Below are positions 35,941 to 44,297 of a stretch of 64,000 nt of DNA, in pieces. Source of the DNA: an uncultured Paludibacter sp. (GTDB taxonomy: Bacteria > Bacteroidota > Bacteroidia > Bacteroidales > Paludibacteraceae); contig CALCBD010000039.1 of the NCBI GenBank assembly GCA_937897985.1, positions 117,504-181,503 of the forward strand, in the 5' to 3' direction. Every line of letters starts with the position of its first letter. Position 1 is the first letter of the stretch. The notes under the pieces were generated by a model. That model did not search any database. It was not told the DNA's origin and was given only the letters and a program-made list of their open reading frames with translations. Position numbers and translations under genes: made by a program.

Positions 35941-37338
35941 ATGTTCAACAGATTTGTATTCCTTTTTAATTTAGCATTCCTGTTTGCTATTCAGCAGCTT
36001 ATAGCTCAACCTTTCACTACAGTTCGTATTCCGGCAGAAAAGCGCCATTTCAGCAGTCCGGTTATCGAAGCAAAAATTGCAGGAATGCAGGCTTTACTTC
36101 AAAACAATCCCGAACTTGCCTGGCTTTTTACCAATTGTTTCCCAAACACACTCGATACAACTGTTGAATTTGAGATGATTAACGGCAAACCTGATACATT
36201 TGTCATCACCGGCGATATTTTTGCCATGTGGCTGCGCGATTCATCAGCGCAGGTTTGGCCTTATCTGCCCTATATGGGTCAGGATAAAAATCTTCAACAG
36301 CTCATTGCCGGAGTTATTAACCGCCAAACGAAATGTGTTTTGATTGACCCGTATGCCAATGCCTTTAATAAAGGAAAAGAAGGAAGTTACTGGAGTTCCG
36401 ACATCACCGACATGAAACCCGAACTTCACGAACGTAAGTGGGAAGTGGATGGACTTTGTTATGTTATTCGGTTGGCTTACGAATATTGGAAACTAACGCG
36501 CGATGTATCGTGCTTTGATGCTGATTGGCAAAAAACTATGCATTTGATTGTAAATACATTCATAGAACAACAACGAAAAACAGATAACGGGCCTTATCGT
36601 TTTTTACGAAAAACTGCCAATGCCTCGGACACACAATTTGGAAATGGTTACGGCAATCCGAAGCGACCAACGGGTTTGATATGCTCCATGTTTCGTCCGT
36701 CGGATGATGCAACCACTTATCCCTTTCTCATTCCTTCCAATTGTTTTGCTGTGGTTTCGCTCAGACAGTTGGCCGAAATGGAAAGGACAATTTTCAGAAA
36801 TACAGATTTTGCTGCTCAATGCGAGCAATTGGCAACTGAGGTAGATGCCGCCATCCGAAAATACGGAATTGTAAATCATCCGAAATATGGTAGAATTTAC
36901 GCTTATGAAGTGGATGGGTTTGGCAATTTCCTGATGATGGACGATGCCAATGTGCCTTCGTTGTTAGCATTACCTTATCTGGGATATTGCAACGTTTCCG
37001 ACCGGATTTACCAAAACACACGCCGGTTTGTATGGAGTGCCGATAATCCGTATTTTTACAAAGGCAAAATTGCCGAAGGCATTGGCGGACCTCACATCGG
37101 ACAGGATATGGTTTGGCCGATGTCCATCATTATGAAAGGACTCACTTCGAACAACAAAACCGAGATTGCCGAATGCATCCGTTTGCTGAAATCTACACAT
37201 GGAGGAACCGGCTTTATGCACGAATCGTTCCATAAAGATAAGCCCGAAGAATATACCCGCCCCTGGTTTGCATGGGCGAATACACTCTTCGGAGAATTTA
37301 TGATTAAAGTTGAGAAAGAATACCCGGAACTGCTTTAA
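35941..37338 (+). CDS. GH125 exo-alpha-mannosidase
   Basis: This 465-residue protein has signal MFNRFVFLFNLAFLFAIQQLIAQ. GH125 blocks are clear: VITGDIFAMWLRDSSAQVWPYL (R99-D100), RPTGLICSMFRPSDDATTYPFLIPSN, and EGIGGPHIGQDMVWPMSIIMKG near the end. Family members are metal-independent exo-alpha-mannosidases with an inverting mechanism, usually acting on alpha-1,6-mannose. The enzyme probably acts in the periplasm. With GH2 beta-mannosidases nearby it means both anomers of mannose are attacked in this locus. The stop codon overlaps the stop of the convergent ATPase gene. Confidence 0.94.
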   Translation: MFNRFVFLFNLAFLFAIQQLIAQPFTTVRIPAEKRHFSSPVIEAKIAGMQALLQNNPELAWLFTNCFPNTLDTTVEFEMINGKPDTFVITGDIFAMWLRDSSAQVWPYLPYMGQDKNLQQLIAGVINRQTKCVLIDPYANAFNKGKEGSYWSSDITDMKPELHERKWEVDGLCYVIRLAYEYWKLTRDVSCFDADWQKTMHLIVNTFIEQQRKTDNGPYRFLRKTANASDTQFGNGYGNPKRPTGLICSMFRPSDDATTYPFLIPSNCFAVVSLRQLAEMERTIFRNTDFAAQCEQLATEVDAAIRKYGIVNHPKYGRIYAYEVDGFGNFLMMDDANVPSLLALPYLGYCNVSDRIYQNTRRFVWSADNPYFYKGKIAEGIGGPHIGQDMVWPMSIIMKGLTSNNKTEIAECIRLLKSTHGGTGFMHESFHKDKPEEYTRPWFAWANTLFGEFMIKVEKEYPELL

Positions 37339-38567
37339 ATCCGATCAGCGACAATTCCCGAAACGTATTGAATACCATTGTGAAACCCATTGATTCTGAG
37401 ATTTACAACAAATTGCTTTTCAATGCCTTCATCTGTTGAGAAGCTGCTTAAATGAGGAAAATTCACCGGCTTTTCGATGCGTTTAAATTTGCACTCAATC
37501 GCTTTTTTTTCACTTTCCTGAGTGGTTACAAAATCGACTTCGGAACCACTTTGAGTACGGAAAAACTGAACTGTGCCATTTGCCCTTCGTTTACGCCAAA
37601 CCTCCAGCAATACGTAATTTTCGAACATCGATCCATTATCAACCCTGTATTCAGGCTCATTAAAACTGTTGTAAATGATATTACGTAATCCTAAATCGTA
37701 GAAATAGATTTTTGTCATTTTCGATATGGATTTCCGTTTATTCGTGTGAAATGGCTCGATGAGGCGAATAATGTACATTTGCTGTAAAAGATACATGTAT
37801 TCTTCACATTTCTTATACGGCAATCTGCATTCTTTACTCAATTCGTTGATATTAACCAAATTGCCAATTTGCATCGAAAGTAAACGAATAAGTTTATTAA
37901 ACCCGACAAAATGTTCGTTAGCAATATACATCCGTACATCACGCATCAGGTAAGTTTGATAAATATCGTTTAATAATTCAATTTTATCGGTTGGATTTTC
38001 GGCTAATACAACGCGCGGAAAACCTCCATATATCAAATATTCGTTCAGTAAATTATCCAAAGGGGCTGTCAGCGCATTACTTTCTGTAAAATCAATGCTT
38101 TGTTGAAGTTTAAATAACCCCGGATTCTTAAAAAATAAAAACTCTGCAAACGACAGGGATAAAACTTCTATTACCCGAACGCGACCAGCCAGCGATTCTT
38201 CTACCTGTTGTAATATGTCCAAGCTTGAACTTCCCGAACACAGAATTTTTAAATCGCTGTGCTTGTCGGTAAGCAATTTAAGCATTGTTGAAATTCCTTC
38301 TATAAACTGAAATTCATCCAGCATCAATAAACCGCTTAGTTCACTGTTGAGATGAATGCTTAGATATTGTTCGATGGTGCTTAATTTTTCGAAAAGCATT
38401 GCAATTTCGCCATCCTGCCCGTTCAGAAAAAGGCTACTTTTGGAGGCAGTATAACTTTTCATAATACTGGTTTTTCCTACCTGCCGGGCACCAATAAGCA
38501 CAACAATGGGCGTGTACCGATAGGCGTTGTCTATTTTTTCGTGATACGATTTTCTGATTATCAGCAT
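37335..38567 (-). CDS. AAA_14/DUF4143 ATP-binding protein, second copy
   Basis: This 410-residue protein starts MLIIRKSYHEKID. A longer frame from 38630 would begin upstream of the -7 box at 38590-38597 (TACATTTG on the minus strand). It has Walker A GARQVGKTS, Walker B LLMLDEFQF, sensor-like LKILCSGSSSLDIL, and a DUF4143 C-terminal domain ending with RTQSGSEVDFVTTQESEKKAIECKF, a PD-(D/E)xK-like ending. It shares architecture but little close sequence with the copy at 941, so a recent local duplication is unlikely. Function is unknown. Confidence 0.86.
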   Translation of the reverse strand: MLIIRKSYHEKIDNAYRYTPIVVLIGARQVGKTSIMKSYTASKSSLFLNGQDGEIAMLFEKLSTIEQYLSIHLNSELSGLLMLDEFQFIEGISTMLKLLTDKHSDLKILCSGSSSLDILQQVEESLAGRVRVIEVLSLSFAEFLFFKNPGLFKLQQSIDFTESNALTAPLDNLLNEYLIYGGFPRVVLAENPTDKIELLNDIYQTYLMRDVRMYIANEHFVGFNKLIRLLSMQIGNLVNINELSKECRLPYKKCEEYMYLLQQMYIIRLIEPFHTNKRKSISKMTKIYFYDLGLRNIIYNSFNEPEYRVDNGSMFENYVLLEVWRKRRANGTVQFFRTQSGSEVDFVTTQESEKKAIECKFKRIEKPVNFPHLSSFSTDEGIEKQFVVNLRINGFHNGIQYVSGIVADRI

Positions 38568-38589
38568 AATAATGTGATTTTTTATGCTG

Positions 38590-38597
38590 CAAATGTA
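38590..38597 (-). promoter_or_regulatory. -7 box TACATTTG for the second DUF4143 ATPase gene
   Basis: A perfect TAnnTTTG box reads on the minus strand at 38597-38590, 18 bp from the nearest unit of the tandem array. It fixes the start codon at 38567. Confidence 0.55.
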
Positions 38598-38614
38598 GGA
38601 ATTTATTTTTAATC

Positions 38615-38706
38615 TGACAAAATTCCCCATGGATTTTTATCACTTTTGACAAAATTCCCCATGGATTTTTATCATTTATGAAAATATTCCCCATGGAATT
38701 TTGTCA
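38615..38706. repeat. Three 28-bp units at exact 32-bp period upstream of the ATPase gene
   Basis: Units start at 38615, 38647 and 38679. The first two are identical over 28 bp, beginning TGACAAAATTCCCCATGG. The third is TGAAAATATTCCCCATGG followed by an inverted arm (GGAATTTTGTCA), so it is itself palindromic and overlaps the stop codon of the PL8 gene. A 32-bp period (three helical turns) suggests same-face binding of a protein just upstream of the ATPase promoter. Confidence 0.8.
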
Positions 38707-40746
38707 AAACACTATTTTTGATGCTTGTTTAATGTTGAATTCGCGATGAATTTCTTCCGTTTTCGAAGTTCTGAGATTCACTTCCAGTTTGTTTCCATTT
38801 TGTTGGATTATTCCTGCTCCGGCCTTACCAAGCGATAGTGTCATATTGCTCCGGGGCAGCCGGATTTCGCACGGAGCATAAGCAACAAACTGAAGTGTTT
38901 GGGACGATTGGTTATAAACAACTTGTTGAACACTCGTATTTTTGAGAATTCTCAACTGACTTTTTGATTTAACACCTGCATTAGGAATAACGATGCAGGC
39001 ATAAGATCCGTCTTTCGCAGATTTTCCGGCATTTATTCCAAGTGTAAATAACTTATTTTGAATTGTTTTGGTTGATTCGGCCCGGTTGATCTCGTTCCAT
39101 GAACCCTGCCGCATTCCGGTATTTACAACAACTTTCAGATGGCCTGACTTAAAAATATAAGCTATCGAATCGTGCCAAACTCGCTTTACTTTTGTACTGG
39201 TAAAGTTTTCAGTATGCAGTATTTTATTATTTACAAAAATAATTCCTGTGGCAAAAGTCTGATTTATAGATTGAAAAACCGCATTCGGACGTTCGAACTC
39301 CAGCCCTGAAACCAGCATAGCCATTTCGTTTTCGAAGTAAAACCACGACCGATGTGCCTGAATGCTATCCTTATTGTAATCGTATGTAAAACAGCCTGTT
39401 TTGCCATTGCTCACACCCAATACAAAGTCGGTATTGCCCTGAGCTCCTTTTGTCCAATCGTACACCGGCAAAGGTTTACCCGTTTGTTCGCAGAGTGAGC
39501 CCGGTATTTTCTCCCAGTCCCATAAAGGGAAAATGCCTTCATATTCATCACCGCGACGCACAATAAACTGCGTTCCGCGTCCCAAATGATAGCCTTTCAG
39601 ATTCTCCAGATTTCCGGTTTCGGTGCTTACAATGTCCTTCGAAACGGCTTTTACCGTCATCATAAAATTACCACCCTGTTGCACCATAAAGTCGATACGC
39701 GGAAAATAGCGATTGCCTTTCAATACATTCAGCCCATTATATCCTCCGTCAGTTGACGAAGACTTTGTAAGTTGCGAAACAAAATCAGACAATTCATGGT
39801 TGCGTTGCCCGTCAATTTTCGACATAAGTTCAGCTGCCATCGCAATTGTCTTCGTTTTACTGTCCGGACGGGAAATTTCGCGCCCCATGGCTGTGTATTC
39901 TAGCATGTTCCGGTACGAACACCAACGCTGACCATCGAGCAAATAGGCTGAAATCAGGTTTGTTTTTTCGGCGCTCAAAGCATATTTTGTACCGTGAGCA
40001 ACGTACAGTATTTGAGCCGCACTCAGGCTGAAAGCCTTACCATAACCAAAAGCATAGCTTTGTGCGCCATGCTGAAAAAAACTGAAATCGGGTTGAATGC
40101 CTTCGGCGCGAGTAATAATTATTTCGTCGGCAGCTGCTGCAAAAGCACGTTTCAAACCCGCATCATCGCCCTCCAAAGCTGACGCATATACATGGTTGAA
40201 TGCCTCCCAAAGCAGATTTTGACCGGTTGCTTTGCCCCAGTAATAATACATATCAGGGCGAACAGCCAGATTCATCTGAGGCAGAATTTGCTGCAAACGT
40301 TCAGCTCCGAGCTCATCCTGCATCAAAATAAAAACCTTTCCCATTTCGTAGGGAACACCGATCAGCTCCCACCATGCATTTTTTGGTTTCGTTTTGTTTG
40401 CAAGCCAATAATCCACACCGGCTTCAATTTTCTGCCGAAGCAAGTCGGAATGATAGAAAACTGAAGCCGTATCTGCGTATGCAATGGACATAGTTGTTAA
40501 TCGTTGCCAGTGAATGCCCCAGTGCCAGCGGGCCGCCGAGTCATCGGAATAATTCAGATCGGTAAATTTGCCGTTTTCAGATTTTTCAAAAAAAGACGAA
40601 CCACTGTTATTTATATTTCGGTCAGAATAAAACAAAGTCACCTCACGAAGCTTTATCTTAACACTCTCATTATCTGTGCCTTGTCCATGAACAAAAACAA
40701 AAACATGACTTAAAAGTACAAAAAAAATAAATTTTAGCAGACGCAT
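38704..40746 (-). CDS. PL8-family polysaccharide lyase (hyaluronate/chondroitin/xanthan lyase type)
   Basis: This 680-residue protein has signal MRLLKFIFFVLLSHVFVFVHGQ. The start follows a predicted -7 box at 40800-40793. PL8 blocks are well preserved: NAWWELIGVP (123-132), TGQNLLWEA with N177, DFSFFQHGAQSYAFGYGKAF with H226 and Y235, YTAMGREISR with the active-site Arg, and YEGIFPLWDWEKIPGSLCEQ. Family members cleave by beta-elimination next to a uronic acid (hyaluronan, chondroitin, or the mannosyl-glucuronate bond of xanthan). Next to mannosidases the last type is attractive, but specificity cannot be read from sequence. No lipobox or T9SS tail is visible, so it is probably periplasmic. 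Confidence 0.93.
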   Translation of the reverse strand: MRLLKFIFFVLLSHVFVFVHGQGTDNESVKIKLREVTLFYSDRNINNSGSSFFEKSENGKFTDLNYSDDSAARWHWGIHWQRLTTMSIAYADTASVFYHSDLLRQKIEAGVDYWLANKTKPKNAWWELIGVPYEMGKVFILMQDELGAERLQQILPQMNLAVRPDMYYYWGKATGQNLLWEAFNHVYASALEGDDAGLKRAFAAAADEIIITRAEGIQPDFSFFQHGAQSYAFGYGKAFSLSAAQILYVAHGTKYALSAEKTNLISAYLLDGQRWCSYRNMLEYTAMGREISRPDSKTKTIAMAAELMSKIDGQRNHELSDFVSQLTKSSSTDGGYNGLNVLKGNRYFPRIDFMVQQGGNFMMTVKAVSKDIVSTETGNLENLKGYHLGRGTQFIVRRGDEYEGIFPLWDWEKIPGSLCEQTGKPLPVYDWTKGAQGNTDFVLGVSNGKTGCFTYDYNKDSIQAHRSWFYFENEMAMLVSGLEFERPNAVFQSINQTFATGIIFVNNKILHTENFTSTKVKRVWHDSIAYIFKSGHLKVVVNTGMRQGSWNEINRAESTKTIQNKLFTLGINAGKSAKDGSYACIVIPNAGVKSKSQLRILKNTSVQQVVYNQSSQTLQFVAYAPCEIRLPRSNMTLSLGKAGAGIIQQNGNKLEVNLRTSKTEEIHREFNIKQASKIVF

Positions 40747-40792
40747 ATATAAAAAATTTAAGATAAATACCAGACTAAATATGTTAATGCAA

Positions 40793-40909
40793 CAAAGATA
40801 TATATTCTGCACGACACACATTTATGCTTATTTGTCAATAAATAACCGGATTTTGAACAATGGCAGAGCAAATGCTTATATTATTTTGCTACAATCCGGT
40901 ATTATTTTG
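40793..40909 (-). promoter_or_regulatory. PL8 promoter region with two CAAAATAATA operators 21 bp apart
   Basis: Read on the minus strand, CAAAATAATA starts at 40909 and again at 40888, two perfect copies exactly 21 bp apart. The -7 box TATCTTTG is at 40800-40793. The distance from the proximal copy to the -7 box is 88 bp, longer than at the plus-strand promoters, so a different contact or another promoter may be used. The region is shared with the divergent gene at 41087. Confidence 0.6.
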
Positions 40910-40981
40910 TCGGTCAGTTACGTATTGAACTTCAGAAACCATTTATGACAATAGGTTTTAGGCAATTCATTCATTTTCATT

Positions 40982-41044
40982 CATATTATTACAGAGTTTG
41001 AGCAAAATAATACAAATTGCATCACATGTTCACACCTATTTTTG
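40982..41044 (+). promoter_or_regulatory. Promoter with tandem CAAAATA operator, beta-helix protein gene
   Basis: CATATTATTACA at 40982 and CAAAATAATACA at 41003 match in 9 of 12 positions and are 21 bp apart. The -7 box TATTTTTG is at 41037-41044, 55 and 34 bp from the two copies. This is the clearest plus-strand example of the shared architecture. Confidence 0.72.
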
Positions 41045-41086
41045 TTTGGTCGAAAAATCTATTTTTAAATCAAATTTAATTGGATA

Positions 41087-44008
41087 ATGAAAAAAATTAC
41101 ATTTTTAGCGCTTTTTGCTGCTTTAGGATTAGTGGCGCAGGGGCAAATTTCAAGATACATAAAAGTTATTGGTACCGGCGACAGTACAGGAACTTCATGG
41201 TCAAATGCATCGGGCAGAACACAAATTCAGGCCAGAATAGATGAAGTTGCTGGTGCAACAAATCAGGGAACAGTATATTTTGCAGCAGGAACATATCTGA
41301 TTGGGGCTCAAATTCAGTTAAAAAATAATGTTCAATTGATGGGTGGCTATTCCGCTGATGGAAGCGGAACCAGGGACTTATTGAATAATCAGACCATATT
41401 GGACGGTCAGTTTAATAAAAGAATTTTGTATACAGGCGACAATTCTCCGATTGCGGCATTTACAAAGATCACAAAAGTTGATGGTTTTGTATTGCAAAGA
41501 GGATCCAGCTCTTATGGGTCGGCTGCTGCAATAAGCCTTGGAACTGTGTTGGAGAATTGTATAATCCGGAATAATAATGGTTCTACTCAGGGAGCAGCTA
41601 TATTTATTAAAAGACATTATAGTTTATCAAGTCCGACAACAGGTTGGAATATGGCTTCTGCACTCATAAATTGTGTAATAGTAAATAACACTTCGTCAAA
41701 TCTCGCCGCAGCAATCTTTACAAATGATGATTCTCACTTTAATGTAATCAATTGTACAATTGCAAACAACAAATCGACAGATGCTACAGGAGGTGTAGGA
41801 GGTTTGTTATTTGCCAAGAATATTCGATATGCACGGGTATCAAACAATATTTTTTATAACAATTCATCACCTGTTACCGGAAGAAATAATTTTTATCACA
41901 CAGGGACAGATGCTTTAGCTGCAGTTTTCAATAATTATTTTTTTGAATCTTCATTTCCTAATACGAATATTACTGCTCTCAATGGAAATAAATTATCAAC
42001 GGATGTCGCAAATCCGGGTTTTGCCGGAGCTACCGGTTTCCAGGGGCACGATGCTGCAAAAATGCCTGATATAGCATTGGCTGACTGGCGCTTAACTTCC
42101 ACATCGGGACTCATTGGTTCAGGCTCTGCACTTTCAGGAAGAGCTGATATTACTTACCCATATTCGTCACCGTATTTTAACAGTGCAGCACGTGCATTTT
42201 CAACAGTTACAAATGACGTACAGGGAAGTTCACGCGTAATTAACACTACCGTTGAGATGGGTGCCTATGAATATAATCCAGTCACCTCCAATGTGTCGTC
42301 ATCTAATATTAACTACGGAACAGTTAATGCCAATCAGGAAGCAAGCAAAGGTAGTTCAATTACCCAAACTGCTACTCCCGCTTCAGGCTACCATTTTGTT
42401 AACTGGACTGAAAACGGAACTGAAGTTTCAACAAATGCAAGTTATAAATTTACAGCAATTTCCAACAGAACTTTAGTGGCCAATTTTGAACCCAATACAA
42501 TAGCATTAAGTTCGGGTATTACCAATGCTTCAACTATCAGCTGTACTACCTGTGATGTAACAGTGGCTTCGGGTGCTGAACTTACTGTCGGTGCCGACAA
42601 AACGCTGAAATCAATAACTTTGGCTGCCGGTGGCAAATTAACGCTTAGTTCAGGGACACTCTCCGCATCGAACGGCATAACACTTCAAAACACAGCTTCG
42701 GGTACAGCCTCTTTTGTGGATGAACGCACAGCAGATAATCCAACGGCCATAACCGGCACGGTAGAACAAACCATTACCGAAACCAACCGTAACTGGTATG
42801 TGGCCATACCTGTTTCAGGCAAAACGGCTTCGGATATCACACTTTCAGGAGCTAAAATCGTACAACGCAACGAAGCCGAATCGCGCTGGGACGATGTGCT
42901 TTCAGGTGCAGGCTTAACGCCGGGCATTGGTTACATTGCTGTGGCTTCGGCAAGCAGCGGCACTACCAGCTGGTCGCTGAACGGAAATCTCAACAGCGGT
43001 AAGGTAGAAGTACCTGTAACACGCTCCGGAGCAACTTCCGCAGGCTTTAACCTGTTAGGCAATCCTTATCCTTCGTACCTGAACTGGGAACAGGTGCTGA
43101 GTCTGAACGCAACCAACGAAGCGCTTCTGCAACCAAGTATCTGGTATCGTACCAAAACAGTTGCAGGTTACAATTTCCAGACTTATAACTCGGCCGGAAG
43201 GATAGCAACCCCTACAACTACGTCGGGTTATATACCACCCATGCAGGCATTCTGGGTAAGAGCCAACAATGCCGGATTAGTTACATTTACCAATGCCATG
43301 CGTTCGCACGGTGATGGCTCAGGCAATATGCTCAAAGCTCCGGGAGTCAACCCGCAAAAGATTATTCGCCTGCAACTCTCAAATGAAACTTCCTCCGACG
43401 AAACAGTTGTCTATTTCGACGAGAATGCACAAAACAACTTTGACAAATACGACACTGAAAAAATGTTCAATAATGTAAGTTCAAAACCCGAATTGTATAC
43501 CAAAGCTGACAATGAGAAGCTGGTAATAAACGGTTTAGCCGGAGTTACCGATCAACAGGAGTTGCCGGTAGGCGTCACTTATCCACAGGGGGGCAATCTG
43601 AAACTGAAAATAACCGGGTTAAGTAATTTCGACAGCAATACGCACATCTGGTTACTCGATAAACAGGAGAACATACAAACCGAACTGACACCCGAAACGG
43701 AATATACGTTCAGCATCACAGCCACTACCGGCAACGAAAGCCGTTTCAGTCTGCTGTTCAGAGCACCGGGCGCCACCACAGGAAATGTAAATGCTGAAAG
43801 CAATCAGGTTTCGGTATTTGTAAATGCACAAAACGAGATAGTGATAAATGCGGTTGAAGGCAGCCGGTATTCCGTTTACAACACTGCAGGACAACAAATG
43901 GCCGCCGGCAAAACAGGTTCATCCTTTGAAACCATCAACCAACAACTCAACAACGGAGTTTATGTGGTAAGGGTGGGCAGTGTAAGCAAACGTGTTATAG
44001 TAAAATAA
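41087..44008 (+). CDS. T9SS-secreted parallel beta-helix protein with InlB-type repeat
   Basis: This 973-residue protein has signal MKKITFLALFAALGLVAQGQ. Residues about 30-390 look like a right-handed beta-helix (repeated TVYFAAGTYLIG, VLENCIIRNNN, NVINCTIANN turns), the fold of pectate lyases and polygalacturonases, but no catalytic signature is recognised. Residues about 400-470 are a divergent InlB B-repeat (GYHFVNWTENG ... LVANFEP). Residues about 490-900 are a beta-rich region widespread in T9SS proteins (GFNLLGNPYPSYLNW). A T9SS type A domain ends it (GVYVVRVGSVSKRVIVK). The first half is noticeably more AT-rich than the part after about 42550. It may bind or cut the glycan at the surface. 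Confidence 0.82.
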   Translation: MKKITFLALFAALGLVAQGQISRYIKVIGTGDSTGTSWSNASGRTQIQARIDEVAGATNQGTVYFAAGTYLIGAQIQLKNNVQLMGGYSADGSGTRDLLNNQTILDGQFNKRILYTGDNSPIAAFTKITKVDGFVLQRGSSSYGSAAAISLGTVLENCIIRNNNGSTQGAAIFIKRHYSLSSPTTGWNMASALINCVIVNNTSSNLAAAIFTNDDSHFNVINCTIANNKSTDATGGVGGLLFAKNIRYARVSNNIFYNNSSPVTGRNNFYHTGTDALAAVFNNYFFESSFPNTNITALNGNKLSTDVANPGFAGATGFQGHDAAKMPDIALADWRLTSTSGLIGSGSALSGRADITYPYSSPYFNSAARAFSTVTNDVQGSSRVINTTVEMGAYEYNPVTSNVSSSNINYGTVNANQEASKGSSITQTATPASGYHFVNWTENGTEVSTNASYKFTAISNRTLVANFEPNTIALSSGITNASTISCTTCDVTVASGAELTVGADKTLKSITLAAGGKLTLSSGTLSASNGITLQNTASGTASFVDERTADNPTAITGTVEQTITETNRNWYVAIPVSGKTASDITLSGAKIVQRNEAESRWDDVLSGAGLTPGIGYIAVASASSGTTSWSLNGNLNSGKVEVPVTRSGATSAGFNLLGNPYPSYLNWEQVLSLNATNEALLQPSIWYRTKTVAGYNFQTYNSAGRIATPTTTSGYIPPMQAFWVRANNAGLVTFTNAMRSHGDGSGNMLKAPGVNPQKIIRLQLSNETSSDETVVYFDENAQNNFDKYDTEKMFNNVSSKPELYTKADNEKLVINGLAGVTDQQELPVGVTYPQGGNLKLKITGLSNFDSNTHIWLLDKQENIQTELTPETEYTFSITATTGNESRFSLLFRAPGATTGNVNAESNQVSVFVNAQNEIVINAVEGSRYSVYNTAGQQMAAGKTGSSFETINQQLNNGVYVVRVGSVSKRVIVK

Positions 44009-44084
44009 AGCTTCACATTCATCACAGGGAAAAAGTTGAAAGTAAAAAGTTGAAATTAAAAAGTAAAAACAGTAAATTGAAATC

Positions 44085-44240
44085 ATGGAAACAAAGAAAA
44101 AATATATGACACCCGTTGTCGAAGAAATCCGTCTCGACAACGCCATCTCATTAGCACTCGAATCTGCTCCGCCTGCCGGTCCGGACGAAACATTTTATAA
44201 CTTTCAAAGTCCGTTGAAGGATGAAACAGGACTTGTATGA
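44085..44240 (+). CDS. Small 51-residue protein downstream of the T9SS gene
   Basis: The ORF reads METKKKYMTPVVEEIRLDNA, then ISLALESAPPAGPDETFYNF and a short acidic tail ending ETGLV. The basic start, the KYMTPVVEEIRLD segment and a low-complexity Ser/Pro/Gly tail match a pattern I know from many unnamed small Bacteroidales proteins. It lies 76 bp after the T9SS protein and 19 bp before a terminator, so co-transcription is likely. No function is known; a ribosomally made peptide precursor or a secretion partner are guesses. Confidence 0.68.
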   Translation: METKKKYMTPVVEEIRLDNAISLALESAPPAGPDETFYNFQSPLKDETGLV

Positions 44241-44259
44241 TCGTTTGAAAATTGAAATG

Positions 44260-44297
44260 AAAATGACTGTATTATTCTATAATCAGTCATTTTTTTT
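44260..44297 (+). terminator. Rho-independent terminator after the small ORF
   Basis: AAAATGACTG (44260-44269) pairs perfectly with CAGTCATTTT (44284-44293), followed by a T run. It overlaps the last codons of the convergent GH127 gene. Confidence 0.8.

Noticed and set aside
38615..38706. CRISPR array
   Set aside because: Gaps between units are only 4 bp, there are three units, no cas genes are nearby and the third unit is an inverted variant.
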